A stretch of DNA of 35,576 nt from Prevotella sp. (GCA_017483185.1 JAFULM010000046.1:1-35576), one strand, 5' to 3'; counted from the stretch's first letter, positions 15,979-24,330 are shown. Numbers and translations: made by a program. The notes: generated by a model not told the origin, from the sequence alone.

Positions 15979-16437
15979 TCATTTCCTTCCGAAATCGGCC
16001 GGCACTTCGCCCCACTTCTGCGTCTCCCACTTTATGATGGGCGTGGTGTAGCGATGTGTTGCGAGCCAGCGTTCGGCCCGGGCGATGACGTTATAGAGTT
16101 CCGCGGTCTGCGGAGTGCGCTCCAACTTGGTCTTGCACTGCCGCTTGTTGACCCACAATATGGCGTTGTAGCTGTCGGAATAGATGGCCTTTTTGATGCC
16201 GCGCTGCTCCATAAGGGCCAGTGCGTGGACGATGGCGAGAAACTCGCCGATGTTGTTTGTGCCGCGGACGGGACCGAAATGAAACACCTGCTCGCCCGTC
16301 GCAAGGTCTATTCCGCGATATTCCATCGGTCCTGGATTGCCCGAACAGGCCGCATCGACGGCCCAAGCGTCAGCCCTCACATCGGGATGGAGGGGCAGGA
16401 CTGTGTCATTACGGTAGTCCGGTGGATTGGCTAACAT
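15979..16437 (-). CDS. ribonuclease H (RNase HI-like)
   Basis: Degrades the RNA strand of RNA-DNA hybrids. The four acidic catalytic residues are visible: Asp28 (VDAACSGNPGP), Glu65 (NNIGEFLAI), Asp88 (IYSDSYNAI) and Asp148 (PADFG). The 152-residue length fits a bare RNase H domain; many Bacteroidota relatives carry an extra N-terminal hybrid-binding domain, which is absent here. It starts 17 nt after argS ends and is presumably cotranscribed with it. Confidence 0.9.
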   Translation of the reverse strand: MLANPPDYRNDTVLPLHPDVRADAWAVDAACSGNPGPMEYRGIDLATGEQVFHFGPVRGTNNIGEFLAIVHALALMEQRGIKKAIYSDSYNAILWVNKRQCKTKLERTPQTAELYNVIARAERWLATHRYTTPIIKWETQKWGEVPADFGRK

Positions 16438-16454
16438 AACTCGGATGGAATATT

Positions 16455-18257
16455 TTACATGCGTTCCGGCACCTCAATTCCGAGCAGCGACATGCCGTTG
16501 CGGATTATCTTGGCGACGTTGCGGGCCAGCACGAGGCGCATCTGCTTCTTCTGCTCGTCCTCCTCACGCAGTATGCTGTAGTCGTGATAGAACTGGTTGA
16601 ACTCCTTTGTCAGCTCGTAACAGTAGTTTGCGATGCCGCTCGGACTGTAGTCCTTGCCGGCCTGTTCCACGGCAGCTCCATACTCGTTCATCTTCTGAAT
16701 GAGCGCAATCTCCTTGTCGTTGAGCTGCGTTCCGGCCGCGATGGCACCGTCCGTCTCAGCCTTGCGCAGGATGCTGCGGATGCGGGCGTGAGTGTATTGG
16801 ATAAACGGACCCGTGTTGCCGTTGAAGTCGATGGACTCCTCGGGGTTGAAGAGCATGTTCTTGCGTGCGTCAACCTTGAGGATGAAGTATTTCAGCGCAC
16901 CCATACCCACGATGCGGGCGATTTCCGAGCGCTCCTCTTCCGTCATGTCGTCGAACTTTCCGGCCTCCTCGCTCGTACGGCGGGCGTCGGCCACCATGAG
17001 CGCCATCAGGTCGTCGGCGTCGACCACAGTGCCCTCACGACTCTTCATCTTGCCGTTCGGCAGCTCGACCATACCATAGGAGAAGTGGACAAGTTCGCGT
17101 CCCCACTTGAATCCCAGACGGTCAAGCAGGATGGAAAGCACCTGGAAGTGATAGTTCTGCTCGTTGCCGACGACATATATCATCTTGTCGATGGGGAAAT
17201 CCTTGAAGCGCATCTCGGCCGTACCGATGTCCTGCGTCATATACACCGACGTACCGTCGGAGCGCAGCAGGAGCTTCTGGTCCAGTCCCTCATCGGTCAG
17301 ATCGGCCCACACGCTGTTGTCGTCCTTGCGGAAGAAAAGTCCTTTCTCCAGTCCCTCCTCCACCTTGGCCTTGCCGCGGAGATACGTCTCGCTCTCATAG
17401 TATATCTTGTCGAAGCCGACACCCATCGCCTTGTATGTCTCGTCGAAACCGGCGTAGACCCAGTCGTTCATGCGCTTCCACAGGGCGCGCACCTCGGGGT
17501 CGTTCTGCTCCCACTTGACGAGCATGTCGTGGGCCTCCTTGATCAGCGGAGCCTCTTCCTTGGCTTTCTTCTCCGCCGCCTCTTCGTCCATGCCGCCGGC
17601 AACGTATTCAGCCATGAGAGCCTTGACCTCCTCGCGGTAGTGCTTGTCGAAAGCCACGTAGTAGTCACCTATCAGGTGGTCGCCCTTCTTGCCGCTGGTC
17701 TCGGGAGTCTCACCGTTGCCATACTTCAACCAAGCCAGCATCGACTTGCAGATATGTATTCCGCGGTCGTTGACGATGTTTGTCTTGACCACACGGTTGC
17801 CGTTGGCCTCCATGATTTGCGCCAGCGACCAGCCGAGCAGGTTGTTGCGCACGTGTCCGAGATGGAGCGGTTTGTTGGTGTTGGGCGACGAATATTCGAT
17901 CATCACCAGCGGACTGTCGGCCGTTGCCTGACGGTGGCCGAAGTTCTCGTCGGTGTCGATGTCGGCCAGCAGGGAGAGCCATGCCGCCGGTGCAACGACT
18001 ATGTTAAGGAAGCCTTTCACCACGTTGAACGCCGCCACGGCCTCACAGTGGGCTGCGAGATATTCGCCAATCTCCTGCGCCGTGTCCTCCGGCTTCTTCC
18101 GTGACATCTTCAGGAAGGGGAACACCACGAGTGTCACATTGCCTTCAAACTCGCGCTTGGTCTTTTGCAGCTGTACCATCTTCTCCGGCACATCGACACC
18201 GTAGAGAGTTTTGACGCCCTCCAGCACGGCACTGCAAATCACGTTTTCTATCTTCAT
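16455..18257 (-). CDS. argS: arginyl-tRNA synthetase ArgS
   Basis: A class I synthetase charging tRNA-Arg. The N-terminal Add-1 domain opens with MKIENVICSAVLEGVKTLYG. The HIGH motif is His132-Leu-Gly-His135 in SSPNTNKPLHLGHVRNN. The KMSKS-equivalent loop is NGKMKSREGTVVDADDL, and the C-terminal anticodon-binding domain ends GMSLLGIEVPERM. I chose the ATG at 18257, giving 600 residues; a longer frame to 18374 would cross the promoter at 18300-18330. RNase H follows after 17 nt. Confidence 0.97.
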   Translation of the reverse strand: MKIENVICSAVLEGVKTLYGVDVPEKMVQLQKTKREFEGNVTLVVFPFLKMSRKKPEDTAQEIGEYLAAHCEAVAAFNVVKGFLNIVVAPAAWLSLLADIDTDENFGHRQATADSPLVMIEYSSPNTNKPLHLGHVRNNLLGWSLAQIMEANGNRVVKTNIVNDRGIHICKSMLAWLKYGNGETPETSGKKGDHLIGDYYVAFDKHYREEVKALMAEYVAGGMDEEAAEKKAKEEAPLIKEAHDMLVKWEQNDPEVRALWKRMNDWVYAGFDETYKAMGVGFDKIYYESETYLRGKAKVEEGLEKGLFFRKDDNSVWADLTDEGLDQKLLLRSDGTSVYMTQDIGTAEMRFKDFPIDKMIYVVGNEQNYHFQVLSILLDRLGFKWGRELVHFSYGMVELPNGKMKSREGTVVDADDLMALMVADARRTSEEAGKFDDMTEEERSEIARIVGMGALKYFILKVDARKNMLFNPEESIDFNGNTGPFIQYTHARIRSILRKAETDGAIAAGTQLNDKEIALIQKMNEYGAAVEQAGKDYSPSGIANYCYELTKEFNQFYHDYSILREEDEQKKQMRLVLARNVAKIIRNGMSLLGIEVPERM

Positions 18258-18297
18258 ATCGTTTGGTATATACCTTATTATAATATTGCTTAGCGGA

Positions 18298-18353
18298 TGC
18301 AAAGATACAGCAAACCGCGGGAAGAACAAAACAAACACGTTTGTTTTTTCACC
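18298..18353 (-). promoter_or_regulatory. argS promoter block, shared with rpoN
   Basis: On the minus strand, TTTG (18327-18330), a 19-nt gap, and TATCTTTG (18300-18307) stand 42 nt before the argS ATG. An AAACAAAC-GTTTGTTT inverted repeat (18329-18346, 8-bp arms, 2-nt spacer) overlaps the -33 box and could be an operator. The block is about 88% identical by eye to the rpoN block at 188-244. Confidence 0.78.
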
Positions 18354-18375
18354 TCCGCCGCCGGCAAAACGCAAA

Positions 18376-18420
18376 ACACGGAGAAGGCGTGGGCATCATA
18401 ACCACCTGCTTCTCCGTGTC
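18376..18420 (-). terminator. terminator after the small HTH gene
   Basis: ACACGGAGAAG (18376-18386) pairs with CTTCTCCGTGT (18410-18420). Read on the minus strand the stem is followed by TTTTGCGTTTTGCC, a U-rich tail. It lies 50 nt past the stop of the HTH gene. Confidence 0.65.
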
Positions 18421-18469
18421 TTGCATATTTCCTTTCCGTCACCGCGGTAACGCCCGCGGCCGTCTTCTT

Positions 18470-18694
18470 TCACTTCAATCTGTCATCATCATTCTTCCGG
18501 TACTCTTCGGAAAGTTCCGCAAAAAAGTCATGTTCCAACACGCGGGATATGCTCATCAACAACTGGAGACTGATGTCCGACCGCTTGAATATGTGATATA
18601 TATTCGAGCGTTCACACGCTATATTTTCGGCGAGCCAAGTCGCACTTTTCCCACGCGCAAAGAGTACTTCCTTAATTCTGTTTCCTATATTCAT
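18470..18694 (-). CDS. small XRE-like helix-turn-helix protein
   Basis: A 74-residue protein whose first about 55 residues read as a Cro/XRE-type DNA-binding domain: NRIKEVLFARGKSATWLAEN, then a recognition-helix-like ACERSNIYHIFKRS, then ISLQLLMSISRVLEHDF. The tail is charged (SEEYRKNDDDRLK). Such short solitary HTH proteins are common in Bacteroidota; targets are unknown. It has its own -7 box (18725-18732) and terminator, and a nine-C run lies upstream, so it appears to be a single-gene unit. Confidence 0.8.
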   Translation of the reverse strand: MNIGNRIKEVLFARGKSATWLAENIACERSNIYHIFKRSDISLQLLMSISRVLEHDFFAELSEEYRKNDDDRLK

Positions 18695-18724
18695 TCAGTT
18701 AGATAGTTTAATAGTATTTGCTTG

Positions 18725-18732
18725 CAAAGATA
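18725..18732 (-). promoter_or_regulatory. -7 box for the HTH gene
   Basis: TATCTTTG on the minus strand, 30 nt before the ATG. The -33 position holds only AAAT. A run of nine C (18759-18767 on the plus strand) lies 26 nt upstream of the box, where slippage could alter promoter context. Confidence 0.55.
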
Positions 18733-18767
18733 ATAAATTTATATAACTTTCATTTTTACCCCCCCCC

Positions 18768-18887
18768 GAATTAATATATATTAACAAAACATCTGTTATT
18801 CCGCAGCCGTCCGTGTCGCACGGCACGAACGAACAGCATTTTTGGCACTCCTTTATTACTCTTCATCTCAATTTATTTCATCGAAAA
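18768..18887. other. spacer with no recognisable feature
   Basis: AT-rich sequence between the nine-C run and family B copy 2. I see no gene or hairpin of note here. Together with the elements on either side it forms the 342-nt gene-free stretch 18695-19036. Confidence 0.6.
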
Positions 18888-19016
18888 GTAGGGTCGCGAC
18901 CCGTTGCGACCGCCTCCTTGTCACATGATCAATCGCCTGATGAAACGTGCATATGAGCTCACTGACCACGTTGAATCAGTTGGCATGGAGGCGGGCGCGA
19001 CGGGTCGCGACCCTAC
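18888..19016. repeat. family B element, copy 2 (129 bp)
   Basis: Arms 18888-18917 and 18987-19016 are 30 bp with one or two differences from copy 1 (a T in the left arm, a G in the right). The 69-nt core has the same length as copy 1 and shares its first about 25 and last about 12 positions in part (CACATGnTCAATC; AATCnnTTGGC). It ends 20 nt past the GH97 stop codon. Confidence 0.95.
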
Positions 19017-19036
19017 TAAAAAATAACTCAGAGAGC

Positions 19037-20998
19037 CTATTGCGCCGTGTCGAGTATGACTCCGCCCGACGGCAGGATGGTCACCTTGACCCGGTTCTTC
19101 TTGTTCGTCTTCACCTTGGCGACCTCCGTGACGGTCGTTCCGTCTTTTGTCTTGACGTCGGTCAGTGCGGTCAGCTGCCGGCCGGCGACGAAGGGGAGGT
19201 CGAGCGTCAGCGTCAGCGGCGCGTCGGTGGCGTTGAGTCCGGCAATGAGCCAGCGGTCGCCGCATCGGCGGGCGATGACTGCGTAACGTCCGGGATAGCC
19301 GTCGACGAAGCGCGTCTCGTCCCACTGGGTCGGCACGGAGCGCAGGAAGGTGAGCTCGTCGGCCGTCAGTTCCGTGAGATTATTGGGCTGCATGGCTATA
19401 CACTGCACCGAAGTCTGGACGACCACCGCCGCCGCCATCTCAAAGACATTGGTCGTATGACGCCGGTGGCGGCGCTTGTTGTCGCGCGACATGCGTGTGT
19501 TCATAATCGTTCCGCCCCAGTCCATCGACGCCACAGTGTTGCGGCAGAAGGGATGGAGCGTCAGGTCGAAGGCCTCGCGGCGGGCAGCCTCCTCCGTGAA
19601 ATAGACATTCTCAGAAGCCAGCACGGCTTCCGAAGCGACAAAGTTGGGGAACATGCGTTCCCATCCGCGCGGCAGCGTACAGCCGTGGAAGATGACCTGC
19701 AGTCCGAAATCGTTGGCGTCGGTGAGGATGTCCTCATAGAGCTGCATCGTCACCTGCTTGTCGCCGCCGAAGAAGTCGACCTTGATGCCCTTGATGCCGA
19801 TAGACTTCATCCACGCCATCTCCCGGCGGCGTTCGCCGACGGTGTTCATCTTCTGCTTCGGTGTCTGCAGGGCGTCGTTCCAATAGCCGTTGGAGTTGTA
19901 CCAGAGCATGAGGCTGACGCCCTTAGACCGGGCGTAGCGGCTCAGTTCGGCCATGCGCCCGCGGCCGATGTTGGTGTCCCAGCATCCGTCCACGAGGCAG
20001 TATTCATATCCCATCTCGGCCGCAAGGTCGATGAAAGCCACCTGATCCTTATAGTTGATGGAGTTGTCCTGCCATATCAGCCAGCTCCACGTGTAGCGTC
20101 CCGGACGATATGTCTCCGACGCCGCATAGCGCTCCTCGACAACGTCGTATGCCACGGTGGTCTCGACTATCGGCGCCAGCGTGCGTCCGACGGTGATGGT
20201 GCGCCACGGCGTGAGGGCGGGAAGGGCCATGCCGGGGGTCGACTGACCGATGCCGTTGTTCTCTCCTTCCATCGGCAGACCGATGGCGTAGCCCGTCTCG
20301 GGATTGTAGTCCAGAAGGCGGCAGCCGGCATAACGTCCGTCCGTGCCGGTCTCGCTGACGAGCACCCAGCCGTCGTCACCGACCCGAAACAGCGCCGGGA
20401 ACGTGTAGCCGCGGCCGTACTGCGATCTGGCCGTCATGGGCGCGTCCGCACTGTAGACCTCCTCGTAGCTCGGTTTCGTCCGCTTCCACCCGATCATGGG
20501 GTCCGACTGGGGCGTTATGAATGTCGTCGTCTTCTCCGGCAGACGGAATGATGTCATCTCCTGAAATACCTTCAGCGCCGACTCGTCGCCCTTCTTGTGA
20601 ATCAGATAGCGGAAGGCCACGTCGCGATCGCTGACGCGGAAGCACACCGTGATGTTGTGTTTGTCAGCCGTCGCCATGCTGACCGAAAGCTCGTTGGCAC
20701 GGTAGTGTACCTCGGATGTCTTCGTTCCGCGCATGGTGTAGACCGTGTCTATCTTGCCGGCCTCGTGTCCCGTGAGGGTCATCCCGCGCGTGAAGTCGGC
20801 CCGGTCCGTCACCAGACCCAGCGCCGACGGCTCCAGCATGGTCAGTCCGTCGTAGCTGACGGAATAGGTCGGACGGCCGTCGCGGACATCCACGGCCACA
20901 GTCATACGGCCGTCGGGCGACTCCACGATCACGTCGGACGCCCGCACGGCAGAGACGAGCGTAAGCGACATCGCCGTTGCAACAAGTAGTTTTTTCAT
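19037..20998 (-). CDS. glycoside hydrolase family 97 protein, retaining (alpha-galactosidase-like) type
   Basis: GH97 enzymes cleave alpha-glucosides or alpha-galactosides, usually in the periplasm. A signal peptide is clear (MKKLLVATAMSLTLVSAVRA, cleavage likely before Ser21). The N-terminal beta-sandwich domain covers about residues 22-290, the TIM barrel about 300-560, and a C-terminal beta domain follows. The barrel has Asp408 in GIKVDFFGGDKQ, the nucleophile position of the retaining alpha-galactosidase subgroup, and Glu457 in FVASEAVLASE at the acid/base position. The SusB-type inverting subgroup instead uses glutamates. The 653-residue length is typical. It lies downstream of the histidine kinase on the same strand. 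The alpha-galactosidase call is from motif comparison only. Confidence 0.92.
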   Translation of the reverse strand: MKKLLVATAMSLTLVSAVRASDVIVESPDGRMTVAVDVRDGRPTYSVSYDGLTMLEPSALGLVTDRADFTRGMTLTGHEAGKIDTVYTMRGTKTSEVHYRANELSVSMATADKHNITVCFRVSDRDVAFRYLIHKKGDESALKVFQEMTSFRLPEKTTTFITPQSDPMIGWKRTKPSYEEVYSADAPMTARSQYGRGYTFPALFRVGDDGWVLVSETGTDGRYAGCRLLDYNPETGYAIGLPMEGENNGIGQSTPGMALPALTPWRTITVGRTLAPIVETTVAYDVVEERYAASETYRPGRYTWSWLIWQDNSINYKDQVAFIDLAAEMGYEYCLVDGCWDTNIGRGRMAELSRYARSKGVSLMLWYNSNGYWNDALQTPKQKMNTVGERRREMAWMKSIGIKGIKVDFFGGDKQVTMQLYEDILTDANDFGLQVIFHGCTLPRGWERMFPNFVASEAVLASENVYFTEEAARREAFDLTLHPFCRNTVASMDWGGTIMNTRMSRDNKRRHRRHTTNVFEMAAAVVVQTSVQCIAMQPNNLTELTADELTFLRSVPTQWDETRFVDGYPGRYAVIARRCGDRWLIAGLNATDAPLTLTLDLPFVAGRQLTALTDVKTKDGTTVTEVAKVKTNKKNRVKVTILPSGGVILDTAQ

Positions 20999-21040
20999 AA
21001 ATGTAATAATTTGATATGGTTAGATTGTTATTGGTCACAC

Positions 21041-21219
21041 AAAGCCCCCAGCCCCTCCCAACCTCCCCAAAGGGGAGGAGACTGCGTGGATGAAGGGCAA
21101 AGCCGGGGCGCAACCCTGCTTGTGAATGTTGCGTCTTTGCGGCCTTTGCGTTGAAAAATTTAAAGCTACTCCCTTCACCCACACGGCTCCTCCCCTTTGG
21201 GGAGGTCGGGAGGGGCTTT
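21041..21219. repeat. family P/D composite inverted repeat between kinase and GH97 genes
   Basis: Arms at 21041-21097 and 21171-21219 are complementary with a few gaps and carry CCTCCCCAAAGGGGAGG palindromes. The interior has half of a family D hairpin (GCGTCTTTGCGGCCTTTGCG at 21131-21150). It starts 42 nt upstream of the GH97 ATG and touches the kinase stop. Confidence 0.88.
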
Positions 21220-21221
21220 CG

Positions 21222-23126
21222 TCACTGCGGAATGGTGAAGACGAAACGTGCGCCGTAGATATATTCCGGGTCTATCCAGATGCGTCCGCCGAGTTTCTCG
21301 ACGAGGGCCTGGCAGATGGACAGGCCGAGACCGGTGCCCTGGGTGAAGTCGTTCAGCTTGACGAAACGCTCGAAGACCTTCTTGTGCATGTCCGTCGGGA
21401 TGCCGGGTCCGGTGTCCGTGACGGAGAAGATGATGCAGTCGTCGCCTTGCTCGGCGCGCAGCGTGACAGTCCCCTTGTCGGTGAATTTCACTCCGTTGTT
21501 GAGCAGATTGATGATGGCCTGCTGGAGATAGCGGCGGTCCGTGACACAACTGAGCCGGTCGTGAGGACAGTCAAAGAGCACCTTGAGATTAGGTTTGCAG
21601 TTGCGTCCGATGCTCTCGGTGCTGACGAGCGAGTGTCCGAGCTCGATGAGGTCGATGTCTTCGGGCGTCATGAAGACACTGCGGGACTCTATCCGCGAGA
21701 GGTCGAGGACATCGTCGATGAGTTTGAGGAGCAGGTCTGTGTTCTGATTGATGATGGACGCTATCTCGGAAAATTCGGCGTCAGAGAGTTCGCCTCGCTG
21801 CTCGATCAGCAGATTGGCAAATCCCACGATGGCGTTGAGCGGCGTGCGGACCTCGTGGCTCATGTTCGCGAGGAAGTTGGACTTCAGGCGGTTGGCCTCT
21901 TCGGCCTTTTCCTTGGCGGCGGACAGCTGCGTCATCATCTCGCTCTGGCGCCCCATGTAGCGACGGTTCTGCAGGGTGTAGATGACAAAGAACACCACGC
22001 AGATGACGAGGATGACGATGACGGAGGTCACGATGACTGTCAGTTGCGGATGTGACTCATAGAAGGTGTGCGGGCGGTTGCTTATCCCGGCGTTGTCGGG
22101 CAATGCCGCCGACGGGATGCGCCACGCGCGAAGTTGGCCGTAGTCGAATGTCGTCACGTTGTCGACGGTCATGACCGTCTGGGTCCTCCCCGTGTGCAAC
22201 CACCGGCTGATCATGCGGCCCATGAGCCGTCCCTGCCGCTCGCTGCGCGGGATGACACCGCCGATGCTGACGTCTCCGATGCCGGTGGATGTCACCGAAA
22301 ATCCCGGCACGTTGCGGTTGTAGTCCAGCAGCCGCCGCGTGGCACTCATGATGAGATAGTTTTCGGTGCTGTCGACGCGCCATGTGGTAAATATGGCCAC
22401 GTCCCAATCGCCCTTCAACCGGCGGTAGACATCGCCGGCTTCGTCGAATGTGCAGTTGCGTCCGTCCACGACGCGCAGCACGAGTTGTGAGGCGTCGAAG
22501 CGGCAGCTGTCCACGTAGTCGTTGATGAGTCCCAAGTGGTTGAGACCCTCAAAAGTGTTGTCGGTGAAGAAGTTGGCGCAGCGCGTCTTTGGGAAAAGCC
22601 GCCGGGCCAGTTCGACATTGGCTGCGACGTCATGATGGTAAGCTATCGCGCCCTTGAGCCGGCACCCGGGCATGTCCGTCGTGTAGCCACGCATCCGCGG
22701 ATGCCACGTCCTGACGTCGACAGCGGAGTCCGGCAGCTGGACAACGCGGTCGTTGACAAACATCGCGAAACATGGCACGGAGCGCGTGAAGTCGTTGTCC
22801 AAAGCCAGATAGGCTGCCCAGGCCTCGTTGCCCAACAGCAGGACGCAGTCGGGGCGGTCGTCATCATATTTGGCGACAAATCCGGCCATGCGTCCCCGCC
22901 ATTCGTTCATCTCGCTGAGCGAACGGCAGTTCATGTTTTCCACTACATAACGCATGCCGGGATTCTTGCGGTTGAGCTCCGTGCAGAACTCGCTGATATT
23001 GGTCTGATAGTTGTTGAGTTCGATCTGGAATGAAGTGACGATGAGCACAAAGTCATTCTTCTGTGCCCTCACGACAATAGTACTTAACAAGATGAGCAGG
23101 AGTGTAAATATACTTTTCCGTTTCAT
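21222..23126 (-). CDS. membrane sensor histidine kinase with periplasmic binding-protein-like sensor
   Basis: A 634-residue kinase. An N-terminal signal (MKRKSIFTLLLILLSTIVVRAQ) leads into a periplasmic domain of about 335 residues that resembles ABC-type substrate-binding proteins (DFVLIVTSFQ, VLLLGNEAWAAYLALD). One transmembrane helix lies at about residues 362-385. The kinase core follows: H-box His424 in ANMSHEVRTPLNAIVGF, N-box INLLNNGVKFT, G1 VTDTGPGIP, F-box VFERFVKLNDF and G2 GTGLGLSI. It stops after the ATPase domain, with no receiver or AraC domain, so it is not a one-component hybrid (HTCS), and no response regulator is nearby. The ATG at 23126 is favoured over 23165 because it starts the signal peptide. 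Confidence 0.92.
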   Translation of the reverse strand: MKRKSIFTLLLILLSTIVVRAQKNDFVLIVTSFQIELNNYQTNISEFCTELNRKNPGMRYVVENMNCRSLSEMNEWRGRMAGFVAKYDDDRPDCVLLLGNEAWAAYLALDNDFTRSVPCFAMFVNDRVVQLPDSAVDVRTWHPRMRGYTTDMPGCRLKGAIAYHHDVAANVELARRLFPKTRCANFFTDNTFEGLNHLGLINDYVDSCRFDASQLVLRVVDGRNCTFDEAGDVYRRLKGDWDVAIFTTWRVDSTENYLIMSATRRLLDYNRNVPGFSVTSTGIGDVSIGGVIPRSERQGRLMGRMISRWLHTGRTQTVMTVDNVTTFDYGQLRAWRIPSAALPDNAGISNRPHTFYESHPQLTVIVTSVIVILVICVVFFVIYTLQNRRYMGRQSEMMTQLSAAKEKAEEANRLKSNFLANMSHEVRTPLNAIVGFANLLIEQRGELSDAEFSEIASIINQNTDLLLKLIDDVLDLSRIESRSVFMTPEDIDLIELGHSLVSTESIGRNCKPNLKVLFDCPHDRLSCVTDRRYLQQAIINLLNNGVKFTDKGTVTLRAEQGDDCIIFSVTDTGPGIPTDMHKKVFERFVKLNDFTQGTGLGLSICQALVEKLGGRIWIDPEYIYGARFVFTIPQ

Positions 23127-23226
23127 GTCTTTTTTATCCAGTGCGCCTTTTTTATTTACTACCAAATTTCGCCACCACTACGGCGTCATAGTCCGACCGC
23201 CGTTGCGCTTCAATTTTTAACAACTG

Positions 23227-23257
23227 CAAAATTACGCTTTTTTTATATAACGACAAA
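23227..23257 (-). promoter_or_regulatory. promoter of the histidine kinase gene
   Basis: On the minus strand, TTTG (23254-23257), an exact 19-nt gap, then TAATTTTG (23227-23234). The expected mRNA leader is about 95 nt. The GH97 gene shows no such promoter of its own, so it may depend on this one. Confidence 0.75.
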
Positions 23258-23502
23258 TTTTTGTCTGCCAAACAGGAGCGAGACTTTGGTTAATTATTTA
23301 CAACAAAAGACAATATATTATGATATGAGAGGAGAAAAACAGTCCCCGAACCCGAAAGCCCCTCCCAGCCTCGAAAGCCCCTCCCAGCCTCCCCAAAGGG
23401 GAGGAGCCGGCGACTTCGGGTCACCGTCCCCAAGGGTGTATCAAAATTCGGTATCAAAAACGAACTCATCAGGAAGCCTTTAAGTGGGGTAATTTCAGTG
23501 AA

Positions 23503-23627
23503 GGTGTTGCAGAACCACACTGTAGGGACAAATTCTTGTATCTGTCCGCCTATAACGTATTGATAATCAATAAATGTTTGGCGGACAGATACAAGAATTT
23601 GTCCCTACAGTGTGGTTCTGCAACACC
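23503..23627. repeat. family C inverted-repeat element, full copy 2
   Basis: Arms 23503-23550 and 23580-23627 are perfect 48-bp complements with TGTAGGGACAAATTCTTGTA inside. The centre is 29 nt, the same length as copy 1 and alike in sequence (starting TATAACG, ending TGTTT). Confidence 0.95.
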
Positions 23628-23632
23628 CTCTT

Positions 23633-23724
23633 AGGGGTTGTTAAACAATAACATTCTATAAATCATCACTTTAGATAACAGAATATGACTAACCACCCCT
23701 AACCCCTCCTTCGGAAGGAGGGGA
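23633..23724. repeat. family A element, copy 2, with CCTTCGGAAGG tail
   Basis: Starts AGGGGTTGTTAAACAATAAC and ends GACTAACCACCCCTAACCCC, followed by CTCCTTCGGAAGGAGGGGA. Relative to the shared right flank, the core runs opposite to the copy at 1-83. Confidence 0.8.
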
Positions 23725-24103
23725 CTGAAATTACCCCACTTAAAGGCTTACAAATGAGTTCGCATTTTGATACCGAATTTTGACACACCTCATTGTTGAT
23801 ATATGTTTACAAAATCATGTTTGGGAAAATGCTCAAAGATTTGCATTTTCATGAGCAATAAGGGCCTTATGGTCACCAACGGCCTCCTAAGACAGCCCCC
23901 TCTGACTCCCCCAAAGGGGGAGCTTGGGATGCCGGGAGGCCCTTACGGCTTTCAAATTTTACAAAAATTCGCGAGTTTTTGATTGCTATTTTGAGGTCAA
24001 AAAGTGGGTTTCGTCGAGCAACGGGGCCCCCGCGGGGTTGCAACGAGCACGCCGTCATGTCGCAACGGGGCCGCCGTTGCAATCCAATAGCAGCCCCGTT
24101 GCA

Positions 24104-24330
24104 ATCCCGCGGGGGCCTTACGGGAGGGCCCCACCCCGCCCTCCCCAAGGGGAGGGAGACCTGTGTGATCGTAAGTGGTTGTGTAATAGCAACTTGCAAA
24201 AGCGGCGATTTTTCAGCCGAAAAAGCCGTCGGATTTTGACCTTCGCGAGATTTGAAAATTTGGGAGCGAGGCGGAGATTTTTTGAAAAGTACCCCGAAAA
24301 AACGGCGTTAAATTCAGAAAAAAGAGGACA
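24104..24330 (+). repeat. family G block, copy 1
   Basis: About 230 bp from CCCGCGGGGGCCTTACGGG through GATCGTAAGTGGTTGTGTAATAG to TTTGGGAGCGAGGCGGAG and beyond. The reverse complement of about 35350-35576 aligns along the same order of motifs. It ends about 125 bp upstream of the first FKBP promoter. Confidence 0.85.

Larger units (their letters stand above)
23433..23790. repeat. nested inverted-repeat composite
   Basis: Outer arms of about 66 bp (23433-23498 and 23725-23790; inner ends read TGGGGTAATTTCAG and CTGAAATTACCCC) enclose a complete family C element (23503-23627) and a family A element (23633-23707). The arms are close complements with scattered differences. The layout suggests successive insertion of elements into one another. 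Confidence 0.9.

Noticed and set aside
16584-18104. 506-codon open frame antisense to argS
   Set aside because: It lies wholly within argS, whose motifs are complete. GC-rich genes in this genome produce long antisense frames; the translation shows no recognisable domain.
18947-20551. 534-codon plus-strand frame across family B copy 2 and the GH97 gene
   Set aside because: It is antisense to the well-supported GH97 gene and starts in a repeat; its Arg/Gly/Val-rich composition is that of an antisense shadow.
21126-22055. 309-codon plus-strand frame over the kinase ATPase region
   Set aside because: Antisense to conserved kinase motifs; acidic repetitive composition from reverse reading.
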